26,421 nt of DNA, from the NCBI GenBank assembly GCA_015521385.1, contig WAOH01000138.1:1-26421 (forward strand). The letters run 5' to 3'. Source of the DNA: Thermoproteota archaeon. Lineage in GTDB: Archaea > Korarchaeota > Korarchaeia > Korarchaeales > Korarchaeaceae. The position numbers and the translations under genes were made by a program. Below are positions 1-7,841 of this stretch, piece after piece (within the stretch, counting starts at the first letter, position 1; the number at the start of each line of letters is the position of its first letter). Below the pieces are notes generated by a model. It saw only the letters and a program-made list of their open reading frames with translations, was not told where the DNA came from and ran no database searches.

Positions 1-47
1 GCACTAGGGCCCCGCCGCCTTTCGCCCCCAATGAGGTGAGCATCTGC

Positions 48-617
48 TTGGGAGTCGAGAAGGAGGTAAAACTGAAGATACCTCACGGTGAGTTCCTCAA
101 CCTCCTCAGAAGAAAGAAGATCTCGTTCAGGATACTGGAAACGGTGGAACAGGAGGACCTTTACGTGGACACTCGCTTGTGTGACCTCCTCACCTCCGGA
201 AGGGTTCTCAGGGTGAGGATCACGGGCACTGACATTAGGGTCACCTACAAAGGCAGGAGAGAGGGTGGGGGCATAGAGAAGATCAGGGAGGAGATCGAAG
301 GAGAGCTGGGCAGCGAAAAATGCGGAGAGGCCCTTTCTAAGGTAGGAATAAGGGGGAAGTGTCCCGGTAAGCTTGAAGAACTCATGGATCTCCTCTCCAG
401 TAGCGGGTATGAGGTGAAGATCGTCGTGTGGAAGAGGAGAACACCTGTCCTACTGGATAAGTTCGACGCTGAGGTCACCCTGGATTACGTGAGGGATCTG
501 GGGGAGTTCGTGGAGGTGGAGGGGGAGGATGCGATGGTACTGGTCCGCCTCTTGGGAGTAGCCTGCAGGGCCGTCGTACCCAGCTATGCCGATCTAATTC
601 ACGCCCTTAAGCAGTGA
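48..617 (+). CDS. CYTH-domain (triphosphate tunnel) protein, CyaB/thiamine-triphosphatase-like
   Basis: The protein begins with the ExExK signature (EKEVK, residues 4-8 from this start), followed by QEDLYVD, LRVR, TYKG, REEIE and LGEFVEVE. These are the alternating charged strands of the CYTH (class IV adenylate cyclase/thiamine triphosphatase) tunnel, which binds triphosphates with divalent metal. Length (189 aa) fits single-domain archaeal members. The substrate (ATP to cAMP, ThTP or PPPi) cannot be told from sequence; triphosphate hydrolysis is the safer guess. I chose TTG 48 because GAGGTGA lies at 34-40 with seven bases of spacing; GTG 36 is in frame but has no ribosome site. The 3' end overlaps the convergent deaminase gene by 24 bases. 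Confidence 0.85.
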   Translation: MGVEKEVKLKIPHGEFLNLLRRKKISFRILETVEQEDLYVDTRLCDLLTSGRVLRVRITGTDIRVTYKGRREGGGIEKIREEIEGELGSEKCGEALSKVGIRGKCPGKLEELMDLLSSSGYEVKIVVWKRRTPVLLDKFDAEVTLDYVRDLGEFVEVEGEDAMVLVRLLGVACRAVVPSYADLIHALKQ

Positions 618-1913
618 TCCCACGCCGGATTTCTCCAGTAAATCCAAAGAGGCCTTCTCTGCCTCAGCGAATATCTCCTCCTCATCTCCTTTAATGAACC
701 TGCCGTCCTCCAAGATCACCTCCCCATCGATCAGGACGTACCTCACATCGGTGGATCTCGCCGAATAGACTAGGTGGGATACGACGGAGTGTAGGGGCAC
801 CCACCACGGCACTCTTACATTAAGAAGGACGATGTCCCCCCTGTATCCTTCGCAGATCCTCCCTACCTTCCAGCGGACGAAATCTCCCGGTATCCTAGTG
901 GCCATATCCAAGGCCATCTGAGCCGGCACTGCCTTTGGATCCCGCCTCGAGACCTTGTGGATTAGGGCGGTCACCTTCATGGTTTCGAACATATCGAGTG
1001 TATTGTTGCTGGCGGGTCCATCGGTACCTAGGGAGACCCTCACCCCACCGCCCACCAGCTCGGGGACTGGGGAGATGCCTGAAGCCAGCTTCAGGTTGCT
1101 GACGGGGTTATGGGACACTAGGGTGGATGTCTCCCTCAGGAGGGAGATCTCCTCACGGCTGGGCCAGACCACATGTGCAGCGACCGTCCTGCTCCCCAGC
1201 ACTCCGGACTCGTGGGCCAGCTCTATGGGCCCCTTACCATATTTGTCCCTCACTTCAGCTACCTCCTTCTCGGTCTCAGCCAGGTGGATTTGGATGACCG
1301 ATCCGCTCTCCTTGGCTCTATTCGAGATTTCCTCCATATTCTCGGGGGAGACCGTGTAGGGAGCGTGGGGCCCGTATCCGGGCTCAATTAGCGGATGATC
1401 CCGCCACTTCCGAACTAACCTATCCGCCAACGCCATGCACTCATCCACTTCCTTGCACTCCGGCGTCCCAAAGTCTATTATGGCCTCGCTCAACACCCCC
1501 CTCATCCCCAGACGGCTGAGGACCTCTGCTACCACGTCCTCAAAGAAGTACATGTCGAAGATGGTCGTGGTGCCTGTTCTCACCGCCTCGAGGACACCCA
1601 AGGTGGTCCCAGCCCTTATGTGGTCCGGCCTTAAATGGGACTCCATCGGCCATATCTTCTCCTGCAACCACGGAAAGAGGTCCATGTCGTCTGCAACTCC
1701 CCTGAGGAGTGTCATTGGAATGTGGGAATGCGTATTAATCAATCCCGGAATGGCGATCATGCCCCTCCCATCTATCACCTCATCGGCGGGGCCTCCCACG
1801 TGACCGACCTCCTCAATCTCCCCGTCCTTGATCAGGATGCTCGCCCCTCTCAGAACCCTTCTCTCGTCGTCCTGAGTTACCACGTAATCCAGTCCCTTGA
1901 TGAGCACCTCCAA
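594..1913 (-). CDS. mtaD: Amidohydrolase, 5-methylthioadenosine/S-adenosylhomocysteine deaminase family
   Basis: A 439-aa member of the metal-dependent amidohydrolase superfamily. The metal site is visible: NTHSH (His62, His64), HLAETE, VAAHVVW and LGTDGPASNN (the catalytic Asp). The GVADDMDLFPWLQ stretch after the HxH motif is typical of MtaD/DadD/SsnA-like deaminases, which turn MTA, SAH or 5'-deoxyadenosine into inosine compounds. In archaea without SAH hydrolase partners this feeds methionine salvage. The start is TTG 1913 with a G-rich ribosome site just upstream; a GTG two codons later is an alternative. It is divergent from the protease gene, sharing the AT box at 1940-1950, and its end overlaps the CYTH gene. 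The exact nucleoside substrate is not certain. Confidence 0.86.
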   Translation of the reverse strand: MEVLIKGLDYVVTQDDERRVLRGASILIKDGEIEEVGHVGGPADEVIDGRGMIAIPGLINTHSHIPMTLLRGVADDMDLFPWLQEKIWPMESHLRPDHIRAGTTLGVLEAVRTGTTTIFDMYFFEDVVAEVLSRLGMRGVLSEAIIDFGTPECKEVDECMALADRLVRKWRDHPLIEPGYGPHAPYTVSPENMEEISNRAKESGSVIQIHLAETEKEVAEVRDKYGKGPIELAHESGVLGSRTVAAHVVWPSREEISLLRETSTLVSHNPVSNLKLASGISPVPELVGGGVRVSLGTDGPASNNTLDMFETMKVTALIHKVSRRDPKAVPAQMALDMATRIPGDFVRWKVGRICEGYRGDIVLLNVRVPWWVPLHSVVSHLVYSARSTDVRYVLIDGEVILEDGRFIKGDEEEIFAEAEKASLDLLEKSGVGSLLKGVN

Positions 1914-1939
1914 GGGAATCCCCCTGATCCGCAGCCGGA

Positions 1940-1950
1940 TAAATTAAATA
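1940..1950. promoter_or_regulatory. Shared TATA-like box for the deaminase (-) and protease (+) genes
   Basis: The run taaattaaata is the only AT-rich block in the 68-base divergent gap. It lies about 27 bases before the minus start (1913) and about 31 before the plus start (1982), the usual archaeal TATA-to-start distance for short leaders. It reads as a plausible TATA box on either strand. Confidence 0.55.
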
Positions 1951-1981
1951 GACGTTGCTGGATTCCACCGCGGTACCTCAA

Positions 1982-3613
1982 ATGAAGTGGAAAGCCCTAA
2001 TCCTACTGACGATCGTCCTAACGCTCCCTGCAGTAAACCCCTCGGTCCAGCAGCAAGGGGGAGGTCGCTACACCTACGTATACACGGTCAAGGAGAGCGG
2101 CTGGATAGACATAGTAACCCGGTTCAGCTCAGAGGCGGCGGGAAGGACTTGGGTGCTCGTGCCGAAGTTCAGGGACTACAACTTCACGGTCCTCTCCGGA
2201 TCCATCACAGACAAGAAGCTGATAAGAGACACCTCCTACTACTTCTACTCGAACCTAACGTTCTCATACGCGCCTGGGACCGAGGTCGAGATCTCGTGGA
2301 GCTACAGATTCGGGGCCCTCATAGTGGAGCCCAACGGTGCGTTCTTCTCCACTCAAATAGCCTTCTCCCAAGACGACGATGCGACCATACTGGTGAAGCT
2401 CCCCACAGATTTCGTCCCTCAGGGAATCGAGCCTAAGGGATACGAGCTTCAGAGGGAGGGGAAGTACAATGTGGTCAAATACGACATAGACGGGAGCAGA
2501 AATAACACGATGAGGGTTCTCATATCGTTCAAGGTGAAGGACGGTCAGGAGTTCGAGAAGAGAGAGGTGGGCAAGCTAACCATAAGCTACCCCCCTAGGT
2601 ACGAGGATGTGGTCGACAACATAACCAAGTACTACGAGGCCACCCTGCCCCTGATAGAGGAGTACACATCGGTGAAGGAGGAGATACCCGTCAAGGTCAA
2701 GTTATTCGTCCCCGGTACCATGGAGGAAATAACGACGCTGGGATACACGGGGCCTAGATTCACGTCCGACGTGATAACCCAAGGGGAGATAAACCTGAAC
2801 ATGATGCTCGTCAGGATGCCTGATTACGAGCTGCCGAACACTTTCGTGCACGAACTCCTCCACCAGTACATGCAGGCGGCAGGACTCAGTGTGGACCTGA
2901 GGTGGGCCCACGAGGGACTTGCCCAGTACCTCAGCTCCGTGATCGTGGAGAAGGCCCTCGGGTTCCGTGTCCCCTACGATGAGGAGGCTGAAAGAGCCGT
3001 GATGATGCAAACTAACGGGGACTTCAGTTTCCTCCTCGGATGGAGGGGAGGGGGCCTACCAGGCAATCCGGGCTTGTACTACACCGCTAGCGAGGTCCTG
3101 ATAAGGAGGCTGGCGGACAAATACGGCGGGCCCGATCTCTACAAGAGGTTCTTCCAGCTCATAAGGAGGGACAGGGTCATCGTCAAGGAGCCCGGAGATT
3201 TCGTGAGGTACCTAAGCGAAGCGGCCGGTCAGGACATCTCAGACTTCCTTAAATCGTTCGGTATAAATGTCGAATCCATAGATGAGACGACTCTGGCGCT
3301 AGTCAAGACGGCGAGGGAGTACGCAGAGGCAACATCGTGGTTCAATCCGTTCTCTAGGGAGGCACTGAGGATATTGGACGAGAGCAGAACTAGGGAGGCG
3401 GCCATTCAAGCCATCGCCATAGTGATTCTGGGGATTATCTTGGAGGCACTGGCTGCAGCGGTGGTCATCCTCGGTGCCGTGATCCTAGTGAGGAGCAGGA
3501 GGGGAACCGTTGAGCAGGGACAACCGACCGAATACGGTAAAGAAGGAGGCGAGGGGATCAGAACACCCTCTCCGACTTCTCAAGGTGAAGCAGAAAGTTC
3601 CACTTCTCCATGA
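1982..3613 (+). CDS. Secreted, membrane-anchored zinc metalloprotease (gluzincin, M1/peptidase-MA-like)
   Basis: Predicted 543-aa exported protein. It has a signal peptide (MKWKALILLTIVLTLPAV), a beta-rich N-terminal half and a HELLH zinc motif (His290, Glu291, His294) followed 16 residues later by the third ligand Glu311 in WAHEGLAQYLS. Near the C-terminus a hydrophobic segment (about 474-503) followed by RSRRG anchors it with a short cytoplasmic tail. HExxH-x16-E is shorter than the x18 of classical M1 aminopeptidases and fits the peptidase-MA-like group. Likely role: extracellular peptide or protein degradation on the cell surface; the substrate is unknown. Start: an in-frame TTG at 1955 would place nine residues before the signal peptide; ATG 1982 sits at the right distance from the AT box. 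Its 3' end overlaps porB by 56 bases. Confidence 0.8.
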   Translation: MKWKALILLTIVLTLPAVNPSVQQQGGGRYTYVYTVKESGWIDIVTRFSSEAAGRTWVLVPKFRDYNFTVLSGSITDKKLIRDTSYYFYSNLTFSYAPGTEVEISWSYRFGALIVEPNGAFFSTQIAFSQDDDATILVKLPTDFVPQGIEPKGYELQREGKYNVVKYDIDGSRNNTMRVLISFKVKDGQEFEKREVGKLTISYPPRYEDVVDNITKYYEATLPLIEEYTSVKEEIPVKVKLFVPGTMEEITTLGYTGPRFTSDVITQGEINLNMMLVRMPDYELPNTFVHELLHQYMQAAGLSVDLRWAHEGLAQYLSSVIVEKALGFRVPYDEEAERAVMMQTNGDFSFLLGWRGGGLPGNPGLYYTASEVLIRRLADKYGGPDLYKRFFQLIRRDRVIVKEPGDFVRYLSEAAGQDISDFLKSFGINVESIDETTLALVKTAREYAEATSWFNPFSREALRILDESRTREAAIQAIAIVILGIILEALAAAVVILGAVILVRSRRGTVEQGQPTEYGKEGGEGIRTPSPTSQGEAESSTSP

Positions 3614-4445
3614 CTATCCTCTCCAGCTCCTCAATTTCCTCCTCGCTCAAGCCCCTGAACCTGTCCTGAAGTTCTAAGAATTCCTTAAGAGGTCTTTTCC
3701 TCGGCTTTACCGTTATCCTCAACTTCCCGTTCTCTATCTCGTATAAGGGCCAGAAGTACGTGTCGACTGCCAGCTTGGCCACCTCAGCGGTTTTGCTCAC
3801 GGGAGAATTCCAACCAGGTGGGCATGTCGAGAATATGTGTATGTATCTGAACCCCCTTATCCTCTTGGCTTTCTCGAACTTATTAGCGAGGTCGAAAGGA
3901 TAGCCGACGCTGGCAGTAGCGACGTAAGGAACCCTGTGAGCAGCTACTATCATGGGCATGTCCTTGGGCATCTCCCTCTTACCCGTCGGGGTGGTCTTAG
4001 TCCAAGCCTTGAGAGGTGTGGCTCCCGATCTCTGTATGCCCGTGTTCATGTACGCCTCATTATCGTAGCACACATAGATGATGTCCTCCCCTCTCTCAGC
4101 CGCTCCCGACAGGGCCTGTATTCCTATATCGACGGTCCCTCCGTCTCCCGCCCAGACGACCACGTTTATGTCCTTTCCGAGCATCTTGTAGGCCCTGTAA
4201 ACGCCGGAGGCCGTGGCCGCAGCCGCCGGGAAGGCTATGTTGTAGAGCGGTGCGGATATGGCGCTCTTGGGGAATGGGGATTGGATAACGCTGAAGCAAG
4301 AGGCGGGGACCACGTAGACCGTATTGGGCCCCAGCACTCTAGAGGCTATCCTGAACGCCAAGGTAGCCCCGCACCCGGGACAGGCTGCAGATCCGGGTAG
4401 ATAGGAGCCGGACTCTTTCCTCAAATCGTGGATGGTCAGGGTCAT
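3558..4445 (-). CDS. porB: 2-oxoacid:ferredoxin oxidoreductase beta subunit (pyruvate synthase type)
   Basis: This 295-aa subunit binds thiamine diphosphate. It shows ACPGCGA near the N-terminus (cluster-binding cysteines), then GDGGTVDIG and, downstream, YDNEAYMNTG, the GDG...N thiamine-diphosphate/Mg motif, and the conserved TCPPGW near residue 205. With the alpha subunit and the ferredoxin-like delta subunit it oxidatively decarboxylates a 2-oxoacid (pyruvate most likely) to acyl-CoA while reducing ferredoxin, or runs in reverse. The start ATG overlaps the porA stop by four bases (ATGA), so the pair is translationally coupled. A branched-chain 2-oxoacid enzyme (VOR) is the main alternative. 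Confidence 0.9.
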   Translation of the reverse strand: MTLTIHDLRKESGSYLPGSAACPGCGATLAFRIASRVLGPNTVYVVPASCFSVIQSPFPKSAISAPLYNIAFPAAAATASGVYRAYKMLGKDINVVVWAGDGGTVDIGIQALSGAAERGEDIIYVCYDNEAYMNTGIQRSGATPLKAWTKTTPTGKREMPKDMPMIVAAHRVPYVATASVGYPFDLANKFEKAKRIRGFRYIHIFSTCPPGWNSPVSKTAEVAKLAVDTYFWPLYEIENGKLRITVKPRKRPLKEFLELQDRFRGLSEEEIEELERIVMEKWNFLLHLEKSERVF

Positions 4446-5671
4446 ATCCTCACCTCCTCAGAGAGCTCTATCTTCTCGTACTCCGGCTTGAGCTTGTACC
4501 AGTAGTAGGGCCTCCTCAGGCGATCGGAGGTTATCCTCCCTATTCCATCCTTGGTCATCTTGATTATGTCCCTGTAAGTTATGTCCCTACCTCCCAAGCC
4601 AGTGACGTAATTGGCTATGGGGGGACTGCCCGCCCTGTTGTAGAGGGAAGATCTTATCTCAATTCCCAGAGGACCACCGGAGCTGAAGGCGATGCTCCTA
4701 TCTATCACAACGACCCCCTTCCTATCTTGTAAGACCTCGGCCACGTCCCTGTGGGGAAACGGCCTGAAGGCCCTCACCTTTAGGAGGCCCACCTTCATGC
4801 CCTCCTCCCTGAGTTCATCCACGGCGACCTCGGCCTCGGACGCCATCGTTCCGGCAGTCACTATCACGTAATCAGCGTCCTCGACCTTATACTTCCAAGT
4901 GGCCCCTCCGTGGTACCTGCCGAACTTCTGGAAGAACTCCTCAGCTACGTCCTCAATCAGATCAAGGGCCCTCCTCATCGATAGGTCCATCGACCACCTC
5001 ATCTCCTGATACTCGTCGGGTAGCGCCAGGTTACCGAACGTTATGGGATTCTCCGGGTCCAGCTTCCAGTGAGGCGGGCTGTACTCCGGGAGGAACTCAT
5101 CGACCTCCTCCTGCCTCGGGATGTTTACGGGCATGTAGGTGTGACTCAGCACGAACCCGTCCAAGCACACCATGAATGGCAGGAGTACGTCGGGATGCTC
5201 CGCCACCTTGTACATCATGAGGATCGTGTCCAGCACCTCCTGATTCGACGATATGTACACTTGGAGCCAGCCGGTATCCCTCTGGGACATGGTATCCTGG
5301 TGATCTACGTGGATGTTCCAAGGTGGACCCACGGCCCTGTTGACAACGGCCATGCCTATGGGCAGCCTGGAGCCAGCCGCCCAGTGGAGGACTTCCGACA
5401 TCAACAGCAGTCCCTGACTGGCAGTGGCGGTGAAGGCCCTGACTCCCGCCGCCGATGCCCCTATAGCAGCGGCCATGGCGCTGTGCTCGCTCTCCACCCT
5501 TATGTACTCGGCGTCCATGTGGCCGGACTCTATGAACGAGGCTATGTACTCAACTATGGTCGTCTGAGGGGTGATGGGGTACGCGGGAACGACCTTAACC
5601 CGGGCCAGCTTAGCAGCTATTGCGGCAGCGTGATTTCCAGTTATTATCTCCCAAGTACCCTCGACCGCCAT
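4442..5671 (-). CDS. porA: 2-oxoacid:ferredoxin oxidoreductase alpha subunit (pyruvate synthase type)
   Basis: The 409-aa protein has the alpha-subunit hallmarks: GNHAAAIAAKLARVKVVPAYPITPQT (split here, positions about 12-37), the VESEHSAMAAAIGASAAG substrate/thiamine-binding stretch, and a C-terminal transketolase-like domain II (VIVTAGTMASEA ... FRPFPHRDV). It forms the catalytic core with PorB. Its length is that of an alpha subunit alone, so the gamma domain is not fused to it. It starts one base after the porD stop and overlaps porB by four bases, giving a tight porD-porA-porB operon. Confidence 0.92.
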   Translation of the reverse strand: MAVEGTWEIITGNHAAAIAAKLARVKVVPAYPITPQTTIVEYIASFIESGHMDAEYIRVESEHSAMAAAIGASAAGVRAFTATASQGLLLMSEVLHWAAGSRLPIGMAVVNRAVGPPWNIHVDHQDTMSQRDTGWLQVYISSNQEVLDTILMMYKVAEHPDVLLPFMVCLDGFVLSHTYMPVNIPRQEEVDEFLPEYSPPHWKLDPENPITFGNLALPDEYQEMRWSMDLSMRRALDLIEDVAEEFFQKFGRYHGGATWKYKVEDADYVIVTAGTMASEAEVAVDELREEGMKVGLLKVRAFRPFPHRDVAEVLQDRKGVVVIDRSIAFSSGGPLGIEIRSSLYNRAGSPPIANYVTGLGGRDITYRDIIKMTKDGIGRITSDRLRRPYYWYKLKPEYEKIELSEEVRI

Positions 5672-5672
5672 A

Positions 5673-5942
5673 TCACTCCTCCTCCTTTACCATCTGTATG
5701 GCCTTAGTGGGGCACACGTCGGCGCAAACCCCGCATCCCTTGCAGAACGTATAGTCTATCTGTGGGAACCCGTTGGCCCCCTCGGTTATCACGTCCTCAG
5801 GGCAGTAAAGCCAGCAGAGCCAGCACTTTATGCACTTATCCTCATCAACTACGGGTCTCTCCACTCTCCAAAGGCCAGTTTTACCAGCAGCTCCTTTGGA
5901 AGGCTTGGACACTGGGATAATAATCGGGACACCTAGGCCCAT
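5673..5942 (-). CDS. porD: 2-oxoacid:ferredoxin oxidoreductase delta subunit, 2[4Fe-4S] ferredoxin-like
   Basis: An 89-aa ferredoxin-type subunit with two clusters of cysteines, CIKCWLCWLYCPE and CKGCGVCADVCPT, each a CxxCxxCxxxCP motif for a [4Fe-4S] centre. It carries electrons from the PorAB core to external ferredoxin. It is the first gene of the operon here. In many archaea porG precedes porD; in this window the next gene upstream is an unrelated small protein. The start is ATG 5942; a TATA-like stretch lies 36-44 bases upstream. Confidence 0.9.
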   Translation of the reverse strand: MGLGVPIIIPVSKPSKGAAGKTGLWRVERPVVDEDKCIKCWLCWLYCPEDVITEGANGFPQIDYTFCKGCGVCADVCPTKAIQMVKEEE

Positions 5943-5977
5943 CTAACAGGCACCAAGGACTCTTACAAGAAAACCTC

Positions 5978-5986
5978 TATAAACAT
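5978..5986 (-). promoter_or_regulatory. Probable TATA box of the porDAB operon
   Basis: On the minus strand the sequence reads tgtttatag, 36-44 bases before the porD ATG, and is the most AT-rich element of the 101-base gap between porD and the small gene at 6044. The rest of this gap shows no convincing gene or fold. Confidence 0.45.
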
Positions 5987-6043
5987 TGTTAAGCACGAAA
6001 CGGTCCGAAAAGGGCCCTCCTAAAATAAGGAATTTGTAGGGGC

Positions 6044-6298
6044 TCAGTAAGCCCCCGCACCGGCTCTAGCAGGCCTCCTTTCGACGGCCTCCTCCTTTAC
6101 TATGAGCCTCTTGCCCTCGAACTCGAGCTCGAGGGTCTCCCCAGCAAGAGCACCGGGCTTCACGCTCACCTCAATGGGCTGCTCGTCTCTCATGGGGTAA
6201 AAGATCTTCCAGACGTTGGCCTTGAGTCCAGGCCTCTTCTCCTCAAGGAATTCAAGTATCCGGTCCGTCATGGGAACTCCAACCCTTCTCGTTACCAT
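6044..6298 (-). CDS. Orphan small basic/acidic protein of unknown function
   Basis: I do not recognise this 84-aa protein. The N-terminal half (MTDRILEFLEEKRPGLKANVWKI) looks helical and the second half is predicted beta (IEVSVKPG, LELEFEGKRLIVKEE) with a low-complexity RPARAGAGAY tail. I chose ATG 6298 because GAGGTGA sits five bases upstream; a GTG 18 bases further out has no ribosome site. It stands alone between porD and the agmatinase gene and is divergent from the latter. Codon use resembles its neighbours, and the good ribosome site argues for a real gene. Confidence 0.6.
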   Translation of the reverse strand: MVTRRVGVPMTDRILEFLEEKRPGLKANVWKIFYPMRDEQPIEVSVKPGALAGETLELEFEGKRLIVKEEAVERRPARAGAGAY

Positions 6299-6358
6299 AT
6301 TGCTCACCTCTCGCACTGCCCGTTATGGGGCCAGTCTACTCCCTCGTGCTACTGTCCA

Positions 6359-6370
6359 TTTAAAAATATA
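6359..6370. promoter_or_regulatory. TATA-like box between the small orphan gene (-) and the agmatinase gene (+)
   Basis: The run tttaaaaatata is the only AT-rich block in the gap. It ends 26 bases before GTG 6397, so the plus transcript would be nearly leaderless. On the minus strand it is about 61 bases before ATG 6298, leaving a leader of about 35 bases that contains the GAGGTGA site. Confidence 0.6.
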
Positions 6371-6396
6371 ACTGCGAGAGTTATCCTGTCGGACAG

Positions 6397-7311
6397 GTGG
6401 TTTCCCTGAGCGGCCTTGAGGGTAGTATTGTCCCTTACAGCTTCCTAGGGATTCAGGAGAGCTATGAGGATTCGAGTTACGTTATAGTGGGTGTGCCTTA
6501 TGATGCGACCTCCTCTTGGATGCCCGGCTCCAGAGCGGGACCCCTAGCCATAATCGAGGCATCCCGATACATGGATCCCTACGATATGGAGCTGGGTTGC
6601 ATACCGGCTGAAGCTGGCCTGCACACCATCCCGGAGCTCTCGGTTCTGGAATCGACCCCCGAGTCCATGGTGGACACCGTGAAGAGAGTGATAGGGAAGG
6701 TGATCAGCGACGGGAAGGTACCCATCTTACTCGGGGGTGAACACACCCTGAGTTTGGGGGGTGTGTTGGGTGTCAAGGACGGAATCGAGGTTTACGTGGC
6801 ACTCGACGCTCACGCAGATTTTTACGACGACTACGAGGGACGAAGGATATCCCACGCCACGGTCTCCAAGAGAATCAGCGAGCTAGTTGACGAGGTAATC
6901 ATCTACGGAGTGAGGACTCTGGGGTGGGAGGAGAGGGAGGAGCTGAACTCCTCGGACAACGTCACCCTAATCCCTCGTCTCGCCCATGGGGATGGGGCTC
7001 TGGGGGGACTTCTCAAAAAGGTAAAGGGGAAGAGGGTGTACCTGAGCTTGGATGCAGATGTGCTCGATCCATCCATACTCCCATGCTTGGGTACACCGGA
7101 GCCCGGCGGGATGACCTACAGAGACGTGGTGTCAGTCCTCCGAGGGATCTTCAGGAGTGCGAGCGTCGTGGCGATGGACTTCGTCGAGTTCTCCCCATGT
7201 CCGGGCATGAGATCCGATGCCTACACCATGGCTAGGTTAGTCTACAAGTCCATAGGGTACCATATCCTTTACTCTGGGGAGCAGGACCTCGGATGCAGCG
7301 CCGATGAATAG
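6397..7311 (+). CDS. speB: Agmatinase/ureohydrolase family protein
   Basis: A 304-aa ureohydrolase with the binuclear manganese site: GGEH (His116), DAHAD (137-141) and SLDADVLDP (Asp219, Asp221), plus PCLGTPEPGG and FVEFSP typical of agmatinases. In archaea these enzymes remove urea from agmatine or N1-aminopropylagmatine in polyamine synthesis; arginase or formiminoglutamase activity cannot be excluded. GTG 6397 is favoured because the TATA box at 6359-6370 leaves no room for a start further upstream. The 3' end overlaps the convergent membrane-protein gene by 75 bases, the longest overlap in the window. Confidence 0.85.
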   Translation: MVSLSGLEGSIVPYSFLGIQESYEDSSYVIVGVPYDATSSWMPGSRAGPLAIIEASRYMDPYDMELGCIPAEAGLHTIPELSVLESTPESMVDTVKRVIGKVISDGKVPILLGGEHTLSLGGVLGVKDGIEVYVALDAHADFYDDYEGRRISHATVSKRISELVDEVIIYGVRTLGWEEREELNSSDNVTLIPRLAHGDGALGGLLKKVKGKRVYLSLDADVLDPSILPCLGTPEPGGMTYRDVVSVLRGIFRSASVVAMDFVEFSPCPGMRSDAYTMARLVYKSIGYHILYSGEQDLGCSADE

Positions 7312-7806
7312 GATCTCCACCCACGCCTTGATTAGTATCCCATAGACCACGGTGTCGGTGATCCATCCCGAAGCCTGAGGTGCTATGATGGGGATCCAAA
7401 GCTTGAAACTGGCCCATGTGAATAGGGACTCTGGAATGTACCCCAGCAGTAGGGCCAAGAACGGGTGGTTGGTTCTCCTCGCTAATATTCCCGTGAACAG
7501 GCCGGTCAAGGCTTTTCCCGGAAATATTAAGGATCCGGCTATAGGCCCCAATCCTCCCAGCAGTCCGAATCTGATGAAGGGTACTAGGGAGATGACCGCT
7601 CCCACTAGGGCAGCGTCAACTGGACCCAGCATGTAGGCCGAGAATACGGTAGCGATGTGCGATAGGTCTACCGCTATCTGCGGATGTAGGTTCCCCAGAA
7701 TCGTTGATAACAGGGCTAAAACGTTCCCTAAAGCTCCGAACATCGCTACTGCAGCGACCCTCTTACTCGCACTGCGGGCTCCCAAGGCAGGCCACCGCTC
7801 GCCCAC
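7237..7806 (-). CDS. ECF transporter S-component-like integral membrane protein
   Basis: A 189-aa very hydrophobic protein with about six membrane segments and almost no soluble part. The first helix carries AxxxA (AMFGA), the small-residue pattern by which ECF S-components dock on EcfT, and the middle has GPVDAALVGAVISLVP, resembling the second/third helices of RibU/BioY/ThiW-type proteins. The substrate (vitamin or precursor) is not readable from sequence. No EcfA or EcfT lies in the window, so it would share a distant energising module. GTG 7806 is the start; an ATG two bases upstream is out of frame. It follows hflX after 35 AT-rich bases. Confidence in a transporter is moderate; that it is a membrane protein is clear. 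Confidence 0.62.
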   Translation of the reverse strand: MGERWPALGARSASKRVAAVAMFGALGNVLALLSTILGNLHPQIAVDLSHIATVFSAYMLGPVDAALVGAVISLVPFIRFGLLGGLGPIAGSLIFPGKALTGLFTGILARRTNHPFLALLLGYIPESLFTWASFKLWIPIIAPQASGWITDTVVYGILIKAWVEILFIGAASEVLLPRVKDMVPYGLVD

Positions 7807-7841
7807 ATGTTTTCAAAAATAAAAATGTTTCTAAAATGAAA
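7807..7841 (-). promoter_or_regulatory. AT-rich spacer after hflX: possible terminator and/or promoter
   Basis: Read on the minus strand this 35-base spacer holds T-rich runs (ttttag, atttttatttttg). Such tracts can terminate archaeal transcription of hflX and can also act as a TATA region for the membrane-protein gene that starts at 7806. The sequence alone does not decide between them. Confidence 0.35.

Noticed and set aside
1..39. Possible end of an upstream plus-strand gene (frame 1, stop TGA 37-39).
   Set aside because: Only 12 codons are visible and nothing in them identifies a protein, so it is not supported as a feature.
245..478. Numerous long antisense open frames across the window (for example 245-478 -, 955-1359 +, 9198-9911 +).
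   Set aside because: They lie opposite well-recognised genes, have low-complexity or arginine/serine-rich translations and no ribosome sites; they are by-products of codon bias.
5943..6043. Short G/C hairpin around 6015-6045 as a terminator of the small orphan gene.
   Set aside because: Pairing is only about five bases with mismatches and no T-tract follows on the minus strand.
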